A stretch of 64,000 bases of DNA from Cyanobium sp. NS01 (GTDB lineage Bacteria > Cyanobacteriota > Cyanobacteriia > PCC-6307 > Cyanobiaceae). Below are positions 28,211 to 37,875 of this stretch, one piece after another (the stretch's first letter is position 1; every line of letters begins with the position of its first letter). A model generated the notes under the pieces. The model was not told the origin of the DNA. It did not search any database and saw only the letters and a list, made by a program, of their open reading frames with translations. The stretch is taken from assembly GCF_014280235.1 (NCBI RefSeq), contig NZ_CP047940.1, positions 1,426,001 through 1,490,000 of the forward strand. The letters run 5' to 3'. The position numbers and the translations under genes were made by a program.

Positions 28211-31200
28211 CTGCCACCGCTGCTCACCGCACCATCCGCGAGCTCTTTGCCAAGCCCGTCGATCGGCCGATCGAAGGCGTGATCAAGGCCGATGACGAGC
28301 GCCACCTGGAGGTGGAGCTGGAGGAATACGTGGTCACCCGGGAGGTGAGCAAGGGGCTGGGCGCCTTCACCGACACCTACCTGCACAACCCCACCGCCAA
28401 TGGGGTGTGGATTTCGGGGTTCTTCGGATCGGGCAAGTCGCACCTTTTGAAGATGCTCTCGCTGATACTCGATGGCGACAAGCGCATCGGAGCCCAGGGG
28501 CTTAGGCCAGCGGAGATCCTGCTGCCGAAGGTCGAGGATGAGATCACCCGCGCCGACCTCAAGAAGGCCGCCGCCATGCCGGCACGCAGCCTGCTGTTCA
28601 ACATCGACCAGAAGTTCGACGGCATCGGCGGCAACCACGAGGCACCGATCCTCGAGGTGTTCATGAAGGTGCTCAACGAGCTGCAGGGCTACTACGGCAA
28701 CCAGGGCTATGTGGCCCAGTTCGAGCACGACCTCGACAAGCGTGGGCGGTTTCAGGACTTCAAGGAGACGTACCAGCGCATCAATGGACGGAGCTGGGAG
28801 AACGACCGGGATGCCGTGGCGACGGTGACGAAGCGTTCGTTTGCCAAGGCCTACGCCGACCTGTTCGGGGGCAGCGAGGACGATGCCGCCAAGGTGATCA
28901 ATGACGCCAAGGACAGCTACCGCCTCTCGATCGAGGGCTTTGCCTCCCGCGTGAAGGACTATCTCGAAGGCCAACCCCCCGGCTTCCGGCTCAACTTCTT
29001 TGTGGATGAGGCGGGACAGTTCATCGGTCAGGAACGAAGTCGGCTGCTGAATCTGCAGACGGTGGTGGAAAGCCTGGCCACCGCCACCGATGGGCGTGCC
29101 TCGGTGTTCATCACCTCCCAGGCCGATCTGGAAGGGATTCTGGGCCAGGTGAAGTTTGAGCAGGCGGATGATCTGAGCAAGATTCAGGGCCGCTTCAAGA
29201 CCAAGCTCACCCTGGCCAGCGCCGACGTGCAGGAGGTGATCCAGCGCCGGCTGCTGGCCAAAACGCCGGAGGAACCGGAGCAGCTGATCGACATCTACGA
29301 GCGAGAAAAAGACAACTTCGCCACCCTGTTCCGCTTCGGCGACAACTCCATTCACCTCAAGGGCTGGAGTGATTGCCAGAGCTTCTGCGGCCTCTATCCC
29401 TTCCATCCCTACCAGCTGAGTCTGTTCCAGCAGGCGATCCAGAGCCTGGCCTCCCACAACGTGTTCGAAGGCCGCAACATGGCGGTGGGGGAGCGCTCGA
29501 TGCTCTCGGTGTTCCAGGAGGTGGCCAAGGCGATCAAGGAACTGCCGGTGGGCAGGCTGGCCAGTTTCGATCAGCTGTATGACGGCATCCGCGATGTGAT
29601 CCGCGCCGACAAGCAGCAGACGATGGTGCTGGCCCAGAACCAGGTGGGTCCGCTGGAGTTGCGGATCCTCAAGGCCCTGTTCCTGCTCAAGTGGGTGCCC
29701 CAGTTCAAGAGCACCCCGCGCAACATCTCGATCCTGCTGATCAGCGAGCTGGATTTCGACATCCGCGCCCACGAGCAGGACGTGAAGGATGCTCTGATCA
29801 ACCTGGAGGCGCAGTCGTACCTGCAGCGCAGCGGTGAGGTGTATGAGTTCCTCACCGACAAGGAAAAGGATGTGGAGCAGGAGATCAAGCGCACCGAGGT
29901 GGCCGACTCCCAGGTGATTGGCAGGCTGCACGGCACCGTGTTCAGTGATGTGCTCCGCACCAGCAAGATCCGCTTCGAGGAGAACGGCAACGACTACCCC
30001 TTTGCCCAGAAGATCGACGACGGCCTGATCAAGGGCAAAGAGAACGATGTGGCGGTGAATCTGATCACGCCGGAGCATCAGCACTACGGCCAGGAAGCGG
30101 TGCTTCACAGCCGCAACTTCGGTGGCACGGAGCTGATGGCGATCCTGCCGGCCAAGGGCCGCCTCACCGATCTGATCCGCACCTGGCTGAAGACGGATCT
30201 CTACATCCGCCAGAACAGCGGCGGCGAGGATGAAACACTGAACGCGATCCTCTCGATCCGCGCCAAGCAGAACAGCGCTCGGCAGCAGGAGATCATCCAG
30301 CTTGCAGCCGACTCGCTGCGCAAGGCCACGCTGGTGCTCAACGGCCAGACCCTCTCGATGGGGGAGGGAGAGCCCACAACCCGCTTCAGCAAGGCCTACC
30401 AGGAGCTGATCCGCTCGGCCTACCCCAACCTCAAGATGATCCACGGCAGCTTCAGCGAAGCCACCGTGGCCAAGGTGGTGGAGGAGCAGGACGATCTGCT
30501 CGACGGGATGGACCTGCAGCTTTCGGAGGCCGAGCAGGAGGTGCTGGTGGAGGTGGAGCGGCAGCAGAAGCTGGGCGAGCAGCTCACCGCCGCTGATCTG
30601 GTGAACCGCTTCGAGGCCCGCCCCTACGGTTGGGGCCCCTGGGCCACGCTCACCTTTGTGGCGCGGCTGTACCGGCTCGGGAAGCTGGAGCTGCGGGAAA
30701 AGGAACTGCTGAGCAGCACGGGGGTGATCGACGCCCTCACCAACAGCCGCCGGCTGCCTGGGGTGAGGGTGCGCAAACAGGAGCAGTTTGACGCCAGTGC
30801 GGTGAATGCCCTCAAGCGTTTCCACCAGGAGCTGTTTGGTGTGCAGAACAGCGGCACCGATGCGCGGACAACGGGCGAGGCGTTCCGCACCGCGATGGCG
30901 GCCGAGGCCAGGGACCTGGCTGCCATCGCCAGCAAGGCGGAGACCTATCCCTTCACGGCGGCTGTGGCTCCATGGGTGCAGAAAGCGGAGGAGTTAAGCA
31001 AGAAAGACGACGGCTTTCTGCTCAACCAACTCAGCACCTTCAAGAACGAGTGGCTCGATGCCGAGGAAGACCTGCTCACGCCGATCAAGCAGTTCCTGAA
31101 GGGCAACCAGAAAACGGTGTACGACCAGGTGAAGGTCTTCGCCACCCGCTACAGCGATGAGTTCCCGGACTTGCCGGTCGAGCTGGTGCAACGGCTCAGC

Positions 31201-31701
31201 GCCGTGCTGCAGAGCGAGGCGCCCTACAGCGGCGGATTACTCCCCCAGGCCGCGGAGGCGATGACCCAGCTTCAAAACGAGCTGGAGCAACGCCTGCAGC
31301 AGCTGCAGGCCGAGGCGGTGGGCCAGATCGAGGAGCAGGAGGCGAAGTTCCGGGCGGATGCGGCGTTCCGGCAGCTGGCGGCAAAGCAACAGGCCCAGGT
31401 GCTCGAAACCACCACCAGGGCGAAGGCGGATGTGAAGGCCGCCGCCCAACCCGGCCGGGTGCGCCTGCGCCTGAGTCGCTACCGCCAGGAGGATGTGCCG
31501 AAGCAGCTGCAGCGGATCGCGGCCCTGGCGGCACCGGCAGACAGCCCAACCCATTTGGTCACCGTGGTGCCGGCTTCTGGGTTGGCAGTGCAATGCCCCC
31601 TGAGCCAGATCACCACCAGCGCGGAGCTGGAGCAGTGGCTCGGCGCGCTGCGCGCGGCGGCTCAGGCCGAGCTGGACCGGGGCCATCGGATCAGCCTGTG
31701 A
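28207..31701 (+). CDS. brxC: BREX ATPase BrxC
   Basis: 1164 residues from the ATG at 28207, which overlaps the brxB stop; the frame is open upstream but that part is a shadow of brxB. Walker A GFFGSGKSHL is at residues 71-80, and FFVDEAGQFIG near residue 262 is the likely Walker B. The C-terminal third is a long helical, Gln/Glu-rich region (about 1030-1100, coiled coil). BrxC is the large P-loop ATPase needed for both methylation and phage exclusion in type 1 BREX. No lesion. Confidence 0.93.
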   Translation: MTATAAHRTIRELFAKPVDRPIEGVIKADDERHLEVELEEYVVTREVSKGLGAFTDTYLHNPTANGVWISGFFGSGKSHLLKMLSLILDGDKRIGAQGLRPAEILLPKVEDEITRADLKKAAAMPARSLLFNIDQKFDGIGGNHEAPILEVFMKVLNELQGYYGNQGYVAQFEHDLDKRGRFQDFKETYQRINGRSWENDRDAVATVTKRSFAKAYADLFGGSEDDAAKVINDAKDSYRLSIEGFASRVKDYLEGQPPGFRLNFFVDEAGQFIGQERSRLLNLQTVVESLATATDGRASVFITSQADLEGILGQVKFEQADDLSKIQGRFKTKLTLASADVQEVIQRRLLAKTPEEPEQLIDIYEREKDNFATLFRFGDNSIHLKGWSDCQSFCGLYPFHPYQLSLFQQAIQSLASHNVFEGRNMAVGERSMLSVFQEVAKAIKELPVGRLASFDQLYDGIRDVIRADKQQTMVLAQNQVGPLELRILKALFLLKWVPQFKSTPRNISILLISELDFDIRAHEQDVKDALINLEAQSYLQRSGEVYEFLTDKEKDVEQEIKRTEVADSQVIGRLHGTVFSDVLRTSKIRFEENGNDYPFAQKIDDGLIKGKENDVAVNLITPEHQHYGQEAVLHSRNFGGTELMAILPAKGRLTDLIRTWLKTDLYIRQNSGGEDETLNAILSIRAKQNSARQQEIIQLAADSLRKATLVLNGQTLSMGEGEPTTRFSKAYQELIRSAYPNLKMIHGSFSEATVAKVVEEQDDLLDGMDLQLSEAEQEVLVEVERQQKLGEQLTAADLVNRFEARPYGWGPWATLTFVARLYRLGKLELREKELLSSTGVIDALTNSRRLPGVRVRKQEQFDASAVNALKRFHQELFGVQNSGTDARTTGEAFRTAMAAEARDLAAIASKAETYPFTAAVAPWVQKAEELSKKDDGFLLNQLSTFKNEWLDAEEDLLTPIKQFLKGNQKTVYDQVKVFATRYSDEFPDLPVELVQRLSAVLQSEAPYSGGLLPQAAEAMTQLQNELEQRLQQLQAEAVGQIEEQEAKFRADAAFRQLAAKQQAQVLETTTRAKADVKAAAQPGRVRLRLSRYRQEDVPKQLQRIAALAAPADSPTHLVTVVPASGLAVQCPLSQITTSAELEQWLGALRAAAQAELDRGHRISL

Positions 31702-31742
31702 TTCGCACCGCCTCGTTTTCTGATCTCTCCTTGCCCTGATCC

Positions 31743-34700
31743 ATGACTGTGAACACCGCCGCCCTGAAAACTTTCGCCCCGGCGATGCGGCGGCAGCTGA
31801 TGGAAGCAGTGGGCCGCAAGCTGGATCTGCTGCTTCACAGCCAGACGCCCGACATCCTGGCCACCTACGCCAGCCAGATCGCAGAGCTGCGGCAGCGGGA
31901 GACAGAGAACCGAGCGGTGCTGCTGGAGCGGGTGGCCTACAGCTGGTTCAACCGGCTGGCGGCGCTGCGCTACCTCGATGCCAAGGGCTGGCATCCGTTT
32001 GGCTGCAAGGTGCTGATGCCAGCCACGGAAGGGGAAACCCAGCCGGGGCTGCTTAAGCTGATGCGCTCAGGCAGCCTGCCGCAGGAGCTCAAGGAGCACT
32101 GCAACGAAACGCGGCTGAACGGGTTGCTGGATGGCCAGATCCCCACGGCCATCGCGGGCGGTGATCCTCAGGGGGAGGTGTACCGCGAACTGGTGCTGGC
32201 GGTCTGCCGCTCGTACCACCAGCTGCTACCGAACCTGTTCGAGGGCCTCGATGACGCCACCGAACTGCTGCTGCCCGACGACCTGCTCACCGACGGCTCG
32301 ATCGCTGCAGGTTTCCGCAGCCAGATCAGCGACGCTGACTGCGAGGACGTGGAGATCATCGGCTGGCTCTACCAGTTCTACATCTCGGAGAAGAAAGACC
32401 AGGTGATCGGCAAGGTGGTGAAGTCGGAAGACATCCCGGCCGCCACGCAGCTGTTCACGCCCAACTGGATCGTGAAGTACATGGTGCAGAACTCGCTGGG
32501 GGCGCAGTGGCTGGCCACGTACCCCGATTCAGCGATCAAGGGGCAGATGGAGTACTACATCGAGCCTGCCGAACAGACCGAGGAGGTGCAGGCCCAGTTG
32601 GCGGCCATCACGCCGGACTCTCTCAACCCTGAGGAGCTGACCCTGATCGATCCAGCCTGTGGCTCAGGGCACATCCTGGTGGAAGCCTATGACCTGTTCA
32701 AGGCTATCTATCTAGAACGTGGCTATCAACAACGGGAGATCCCGCAGTTGATCCTGGAGAAGAATCTGTTTGGGCTTGAGATCTGTCCGCGAGCGGCTCA
32801 GCTCACGAGCTTTGCGCTGATGATGAAGGGTCGGGCGGATGACCGCCGGCTGTTTGAGCGCGGTGTGAAGCTCAATGTGATGGCGCTGGTGGATAGCGGG
32901 GACTTTGATGCCGTTGGCTTAGCGAATGCGGTGCAGCTGGCGGACTATGGGCTGAAGCTCGCGGACCTTACGGAGCTGAAGCGGCTGTTCGAACAAGCGA
33001 CGACGTTTGGGTCGCTGATTCAGGTGCCGGAGAGGCTGGCGGAGAAGCTGCCAGCGCTGAAGCGGCTGAGTGAGGCATCCTGCCAGGACATGCTTGTGTT
33101 GGAGGCGCTCGAGCGGCTGAGACCTCTAGTGCAGCTGGCCGAGTTGCTGGCGGCGCAATATGACGCGGTGGTGGCGAACCCTCCGTACATGGGAAGCAAG
33201 TATCACGTCTCCGCTATCAAGGCCTTTCTTGGAGAGCTGTACCCGGCTGTTAAGTCTGATCTTTTTGCAGCTTTTGTCGCGAGATCTGCCTTGATTGGAA
33301 ACAGTACATCCCGGATTGGAATAATGAGTCCAAACGTATGGATGTACATCTCGACCCACCAGAAGCTTCGCGATCTAATTGCCAGCAGGATGACATTGGC
33401 GAGCCTTGTCGAGCTTCCTCTTTCCGGATTTAAGGGCGCGACTGTTCAGATATGCACATTCACACTTTGGAATTATCGTTCTCATGGTTTCAATGGGAGC
33501 TTCGTTCGTCTTGTAGACCTAAAGGGTGGCGACGCTGAAATGGCCGCTTGTACCCAGCAAGCTATATCTCGTCGCGCATGCGGAAGGATTTTTATTTGTA
33601 GCGTAGACGACTTTAAGTGTATCCCGGGCTCTCCCGTCGCATATTGGGTAAGCAGTAGACTGCGCTCAGCATTTCAGCTGCCAACAAAGCTTAAGAATGT
33701 AGCAAGGCCTAATCAAGCGCTTGTCACTGGCAATACAGAACGCTATATTCGGAGGTGGCAGGAAGTCGACTTGGATAATGTTGGATTTGAGATGAAAAGC
33801 CGTCAACAGGCGATAGACAGCGGCAAGACATGGTTCCCATATAACAAAGGGGGGGACTTCAGGAAATGGTATGGGAATAACGAGCACCTTGTAAATTGGA
33901 AAAACGATGGTGAGGAGCTTCGTACAACGATGCACCCGACGGGGAAGCGCATCTGGGCCCACAACTTTGTGCTCGACTTTATTTTTAGAAGGGCTATTGT
34001 ATGGAGTAAGATTACGTCTGCTATTCCATGCTATCGCCTCTCGGACGATGGATTCCTGTATGACGACGCATCTGGAGTGTGTCAAGTAGAAGCAGGCCTC
34101 GAATACTTCCTCCAAGGCTTTCTTGCTAGCCAGGTAAGTCTGCTTATGATAGCGCTAATCAATCCAACTCTGAATATTCAGCCTGGCAACCTCGAGGTTC
34201 TTCCCTTGACTTTTCCGCCTGAGGATGTCGATCAAGTAGTCAAAGATCTGCTATCCCTATCGCGTGTTGACTGGGATAGCTTTGAGACCTCCTGGGGCTT
34301 TCATGAATCTCCACTACTCAAGCACGAGTCGGATTGCTTATCTTTAGAGACTGGGTGGCGTAGTTGGAAGTCCGAGAGTCAGGCTGTCATCGGCCGAATG
34401 CGGGAGTTAGAGACAGAGAATAACCGCATCTTCATCAACGCCTATGGTCTGCACGATGAGCTCACCCCGGAAGTGCCCATTGAGCAGATCACCATTAAGG
34501 CAAACCCCGCCTACCGCTACGGCGGCAAGCTCAGCGAAGAGGAGCAGTGGTCCCGGTTCCGCGCCGACACCATGGAGGAGCTGCTCTCCTATGCCGTGGG
34601 CTGCATGATGGGTCGCTACAGCCTGGACAAGCCTGGCCTGATTCTGGCCGATTCCCGCAGTAGCCAAGACGAGCATCTGGCTGCCTATCAGGAGAAGATG

Positions 34701-35321
34701 GGCAAGCCTATGGCATATCTGCGCTTCAGGCCTGATGACGACGCCATCCTCCCCGTGCTCGATGGCGAGTGGTTTCAAGACGACATCGTAGCCCGCAGCC
34801 GGGAATTCCTGCGGGTCGCCTTTCCGGGAAGCAACATCATCGACAACCTGCGCTTCCTGGAAGAGGCGATCGGCAAGGACCTTCGGAAGTACTTCTGCAC
34901 TGACTTCTACAAATCCCACCTGCAGACCTATAAGAACCGGCCGATCTACTGGATGGTGCAGAGCCCTAAGAGGGGCTTCGCCTGCCTGATTTACCTGCAC
35001 CGCTACACCAAGGACACCCTGCTCCTGGTGCTCAACAACTACTTCCGCCCCTACCTGCAGAAGCTGGAAGCCCGCCTCGCCCAGCTCGACTTGGATCAAG
35101 CCAACGACGACCTCCCCACTCGTGAGCGCACCGCTGCCCGTAAAGAGGCCGAGAAGATCACCAAGGTGCTGCGCGAATGCCAGGAGTGGGAGCAGGATGC
35201 CCTGTTGCCCCTGGCCCAGCAGCGCATCGAGCTGGATCTCGATGATGGCGTGAAGGTGAACTACCTGAAGCTGCAGGACGTGCTGGCCAAGATCCCCGGC
35301 ATTAAGGCGAAGGAGGAGTGA
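31743..35321 (+). CDS. pglX: BREX adenine-specific DNA methyltransferase PglX
   Basis: 1192 residues, normal for type 1 PglX. It methylates adenine in a non-palindromic site, marking host DNA. Motif I DPACGSGHIL is at 303-312 and motif IV NPPY at 479-482. From about 33190 to 34430 (residues about 483-896) the DNA becomes clearly AT-rich with different codon choice, then returns to the GC-rich host style at NNRIFINAYGLH. That segment covers the target-recognition part. A run of seven G at 33849..33855 lies inside it. The gene is open throughout. The stop overlaps the pglZ GTG. Confidence 0.94.
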   Translation: MTVNTAALKTFAPAMRRQLMEAVGRKLDLLLHSQTPDILATYASQIAELRQRETENRAVLLERVAYSWFNRLAALRYLDAKGWHPFGCKVLMPATEGETQPGLLKLMRSGSLPQELKEHCNETRLNGLLDGQIPTAIAGGDPQGEVYRELVLAVCRSYHQLLPNLFEGLDDATELLLPDDLLTDGSIAAGFRSQISDADCEDVEIIGWLYQFYISEKKDQVIGKVVKSEDIPAATQLFTPNWIVKYMVQNSLGAQWLATYPDSAIKGQMEYYIEPAEQTEEVQAQLAAITPDSLNPEELTLIDPACGSGHILVEAYDLFKAIYLERGYQQREIPQLILEKNLFGLEICPRAAQLTSFALMMKGRADDRRLFERGVKLNVMALVDSGDFDAVGLANAVQLADYGLKLADLTELKRLFEQATTFGSLIQVPERLAEKLPALKRLSEASCQDMLVLEALERLRPLVQLAELLAAQYDAVVANPPYMGSKYHVSAIKAFLGELYPAVKSDLFAAFVARSALIGNSTSRIGIMSPNVWMYISTHQKLRDLIASRMTLASLVELPLSGFKGATVQICTFTLWNYRSHGFNGSFVRLVDLKGGDAEMAACTQQAISRRACGRIFICSVDDFKCIPGSPVAYWVSSRLRSAFQLPTKLKNVARPNQALVTGNTERYIRRWQEVDLDNVGFEMKSRQQAIDSGKTWFPYNKGGDFRKWYGNNEHLVNWKNDGEELRTTMHPTGKRIWAHNFVLDFIFRRAIVWSKITSAIPCYRLSDDGFLYDDASGVCQVEAGLEYFLQGFLASQVSLLMIALINPTLNIQPGNLEVLPLTFPPEDVDQVVKDLLSLSRVDWDSFETSWGFHESPLLKHESDCLSLETGWRSWKSESQAVIGRMRELETENNRIFINAYGLHDELTPEVPIEQITIKANPAYRYGGKLSEEEQWSRFRADTMEELLSYAVGCMMGRYSLDKPGLILADSRSSQDEHLAAYQEKMGKPMAYLRFRPDDDAILPVLDGEWFQDDIVARSREFLRVAFPGSNIIDNLRFLEEAIGKDLRKYFCTDFYKSHLQTYKNRPIYWMVQSPKRGFACLIYLHRYTKDTLLLVLNNYFRPYLQKLEARLAQLDLDQANDDLPTRERTAARKEAEKITKVLRECQEWEQDALLPLAQQRIELDLDDGVKVNYLKLQDVLAKIPGIKAKEE

Positions 35322-37867
35322 TCAAGAAAGCCATGACCACCTCACCCACCCGAATCCGAATCCAGGACAGCCTTGACGCTGCTCTCGCGCGCAAGCGGGT
35401 GGTGCTCTGGTACGACCCCACCGGCGAGTGGGCGGAGGACTTCGACAGCTACCAACCCAAAGCCGCCGAGAAGCGGCGCGTGGTTGGCAATGAGTTCACC
35501 ATCAAGGTGGCCATCAGCCGTGCTCCCCTGCACCACCGCTTTCTGCTCTACATCCCCTCTGAGAAGCCCCCAGAACCCGACAACTGGCTGCTCGATCTGC
35601 TTCTGGCGGGCCATGAATTCAAGGCCGACCGCGCCTCTCTCGACATCCAGGAGGCCGGCCTGACGCTGGAGTTCAAGGCGTTGGCCCAGCAGCACGAGGC
35701 CTTCTTCCGCTCCCCCTTCCACACCCAGCACCTCAAGGATCTGCTGCGCCCCAACGAGGACGAGAACGCCGTACGTCTCAAGATGCTGGCCGTGTTGGCC
35801 AAGCAGCCGCCGGACATCGACAAGTTGCTGCTCCGTGCCTTCAGCCAACTGGATCCCACCGATGCCGAGGCCGACGATCCGGTGGAGGCGACCTACGGCA
35901 GCGCGCAACTCAGCGGGCACTTCTGGAAAACCGTGGCCAGCAAATTCGGCTATCGCAGCCCGGCTCCCAGCCTGCGCGACTTCGCCGTGGCGTTGTTCCG
36001 GAGCGCCAGTCCGATCGGCCCCCAGGGTGATCTGCAGCCCCACAGCCGGGTGTTCCTCAGCTTCTGGAAAGACAGCCTCACCAACCGGCCGGCTTTTGTG
36101 GCCTGGTCGGAAGCCATGGCCCAGCTCCTGGCCATCGAGCCGCAGCTCAACGACGCGCCTCCAGAGTTCGACCCCGGAGAAGAAGACAGCTTCGAGCTGA
36201 TCGAACGCTTCGTGCTGCATCGGCTCGTGCAGGGGTTTGCCGCCGGTGATCCCGAGGAGCAGCTGCTGCAGACCATCCGCAACCGCCGCCACTCCACCTG
36301 GTACGAGAAACACCAGCACGGCTATCAAGCGATCGAGCAGGCCATCAGCCTGCGCAGCCTCCTGCAGAAGGCCGCGCTGCAGGTGGAGAGCTTCGAGGCG
36401 GGCTTGCAGCATTACACCAACAGCTGGTGGCGCATCGATGCGGCCTACCGCCGCTGCACCTTTCACGCCCGCGCCTATCAGCAGCCCGGCCTGCTCCAGC
36501 AGCTCCGCCACTGGGTGGAGAGCCACTACGTGAACAACTTCCTGCTTCCCCTCACCAACCACTGGAGTGATCACGTGGCCGGCCTCACCCAGTGGCGTTC
36601 CGACGCCCTACCCCGGCAGAAGGAGTTCCACATGCGCTATGTGCATGCACCCCTGAGTTCCAGGGGCCTGAAGCGGCTGTTTGTGGTGATCTCCGATGCC
36701 CTCCGTTACGAGGCCGCCCGCGATTTCGCCGAGCGCCTGCAAAACCAGCCCGGCAAGGGCTGGCAGGTGGAGATGCAGGCACTGCTGGGTTCACTGCCCT
36801 CCTACACCCAGCTGGGCATGGCCTCTCTGTTGCCCGGCGCCCAGGTGAGCCTCAACCCCGCCGACGGCTCGGCCATGGTGGATGGTGTGAGCGCCACCGG
36901 CACCGACAACCGCGACAAGATCCTCAAGGCCTACGCCGATGGTCGCGCCAAGGCTCTGCTGGCCGAAGACTTCCTCAATCTCCCCACCAAGACCGCTGGA
37001 CGGGAGCTCACCCGTGACCACGACCTGATCGTGATCTACCACAACCGCATCGATCAGGTGGGCGACAAGCTGGCCACCGAAGTCCAGACGTTCCAGGCGG
37101 TGGAGCAGGCGTTTGAGGACCTGGAGCAGATCCTGCGCAAGATCGGCAGCCTCAAGGGAAGCCAGGCGCTGATCACCGCCGACCATGGCTTTCTGTTCCA
37201 GCAGAAACCTCTGGATGCCAACGACAAGGCCGTGTTCCCCCCAGCGGATCAGCTGCCCACCAAGAGCCGGCGATTCGCGCTCGGCGATGGCATCGAGCCG
37301 AGGCCCGGCCAGAAGATCTTCGCGGCCCAGGCCCTCGGGTTCACCGGCAGCTGGAGTGCCGTCTTCCCTCTGGGCCTCGATCGCTTCCCGATCAAGGGCT
37401 CGGGGGCCCGCTTCGTGCATGGCGGCACCTCCCTGCAGGAGGTGGTGGTGCCGGTGATCAAGCTCAGACGCGAGACCAAGGAGGAGAGCCGCCTGGTGGA
37501 GGTGGACGTGCTGCGGCTGCCCGCCAAGATCACCACCACGCGCCTGAAGGTGTCTCTGTTCCAGCGCGACCCCGTGGAGGCCAAGAACGTACTGCCCCTG
37601 CAGCTGCGCATCGGCCTCTATGCCAAGGCCGATGACGCCCCCCTCTGCGCCCCCCGTACCTTGCTGTTTGATTCGGCCGCCTCCGATCCCCGCGAGCGGG
37701 AGCAACAGCTCACGCTGGAGCTCTCCAATGCCGCCGATGCCTACAACAACCAGCCGGTGGAGCTGCGTCTGGAGCGGGTGGTGGAGGGTGTCGCCACCCC
37801 CGTTCCCTACAAGACTGAGGAGCTGAAGCTGCAGCGGCCCTTCGGCAGCGATTTCGAAGACTTCTGA
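35318..37867 (+). CDS. pglZ: BREX alkaline-phosphatase-fold protein PglZ (type A)
   Basis: 849 residues from the GTG at 35318, which overlaps the pglX stop as elsewhere in this operon; an ATG at 35333 would lose five residues. The N-terminal half (KRVVLWYDPTGEWAEDF) is the type-A PglZ region. The phosphatase-like core shows metal-ligand candidates Asp in VVISDALRYEAAR and His in LITADHGFLFQQ. PglZ is essential for BREX modification and defence, though its substrate is unclear. It lies nine bases from brxL. Confidence 0.93.
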   Translation: MIKKAMTTSPTRIRIQDSLDAALARKRVVLWYDPTGEWAEDFDSYQPKAAEKRRVVGNEFTIKVAISRAPLHHRFLLYIPSEKPPEPDNWLLDLLLAGHEFKADRASLDIQEAGLTLEFKALAQQHEAFFRSPFHTQHLKDLLRPNEDENAVRLKMLAVLAKQPPDIDKLLLRAFSQLDPTDAEADDPVEATYGSAQLSGHFWKTVASKFGYRSPAPSLRDFAVALFRSASPIGPQGDLQPHSRVFLSFWKDSLTNRPAFVAWSEAMAQLLAIEPQLNDAPPEFDPGEEDSFELIERFVLHRLVQGFAAGDPEEQLLQTIRNRRHSTWYEKHQHGYQAIEQAISLRSLLQKAALQVESFEAGLQHYTNSWWRIDAAYRRCTFHARAYQQPGLLQQLRHWVESHYVNNFLLPLTNHWSDHVAGLTQWRSDALPRQKEFHMRYVHAPLSSRGLKRLFVVISDALRYEAARDFAERLQNQPGKGWQVEMQALLGSLPSYTQLGMASLLPGAQVSLNPADGSAMVDGVSATGTDNRDKILKAYADGRAKALLAEDFLNLPTKTAGRELTRDHDLIVIYHNRIDQVGDKLATEVQTFQAVEQAFEDLEQILRKIGSLKGSQALITADHGFLFQQKPLDANDKAVFPPADQLPTKSRRFALGDGIEPRPGQKIFAAQALGFTGSWSAVFPLGLDRFPIKGSGARFVHGGTSLQEVVVPVIKLRRETKEESRLVEVDVLRLPAKITTTRLKVSLFQRDPVEAKNVLPLQLRIGLYAKADDAPLCAPRTLLFDSAASDPREREQQLTLELSNAADAYNNQPVELRLERVVEGVATPVPYKTEELKLQRPFGSDFEDF

Positions 37868-37875
37868 AGCCAGCC

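Noticed and set aside
28189-30825. An 878-codon minus-strand frame opposite brxC
   Set aside because: The plus strand has the full BrxC ATPase; the antisense frame is low-complexity and shows no family motifs.
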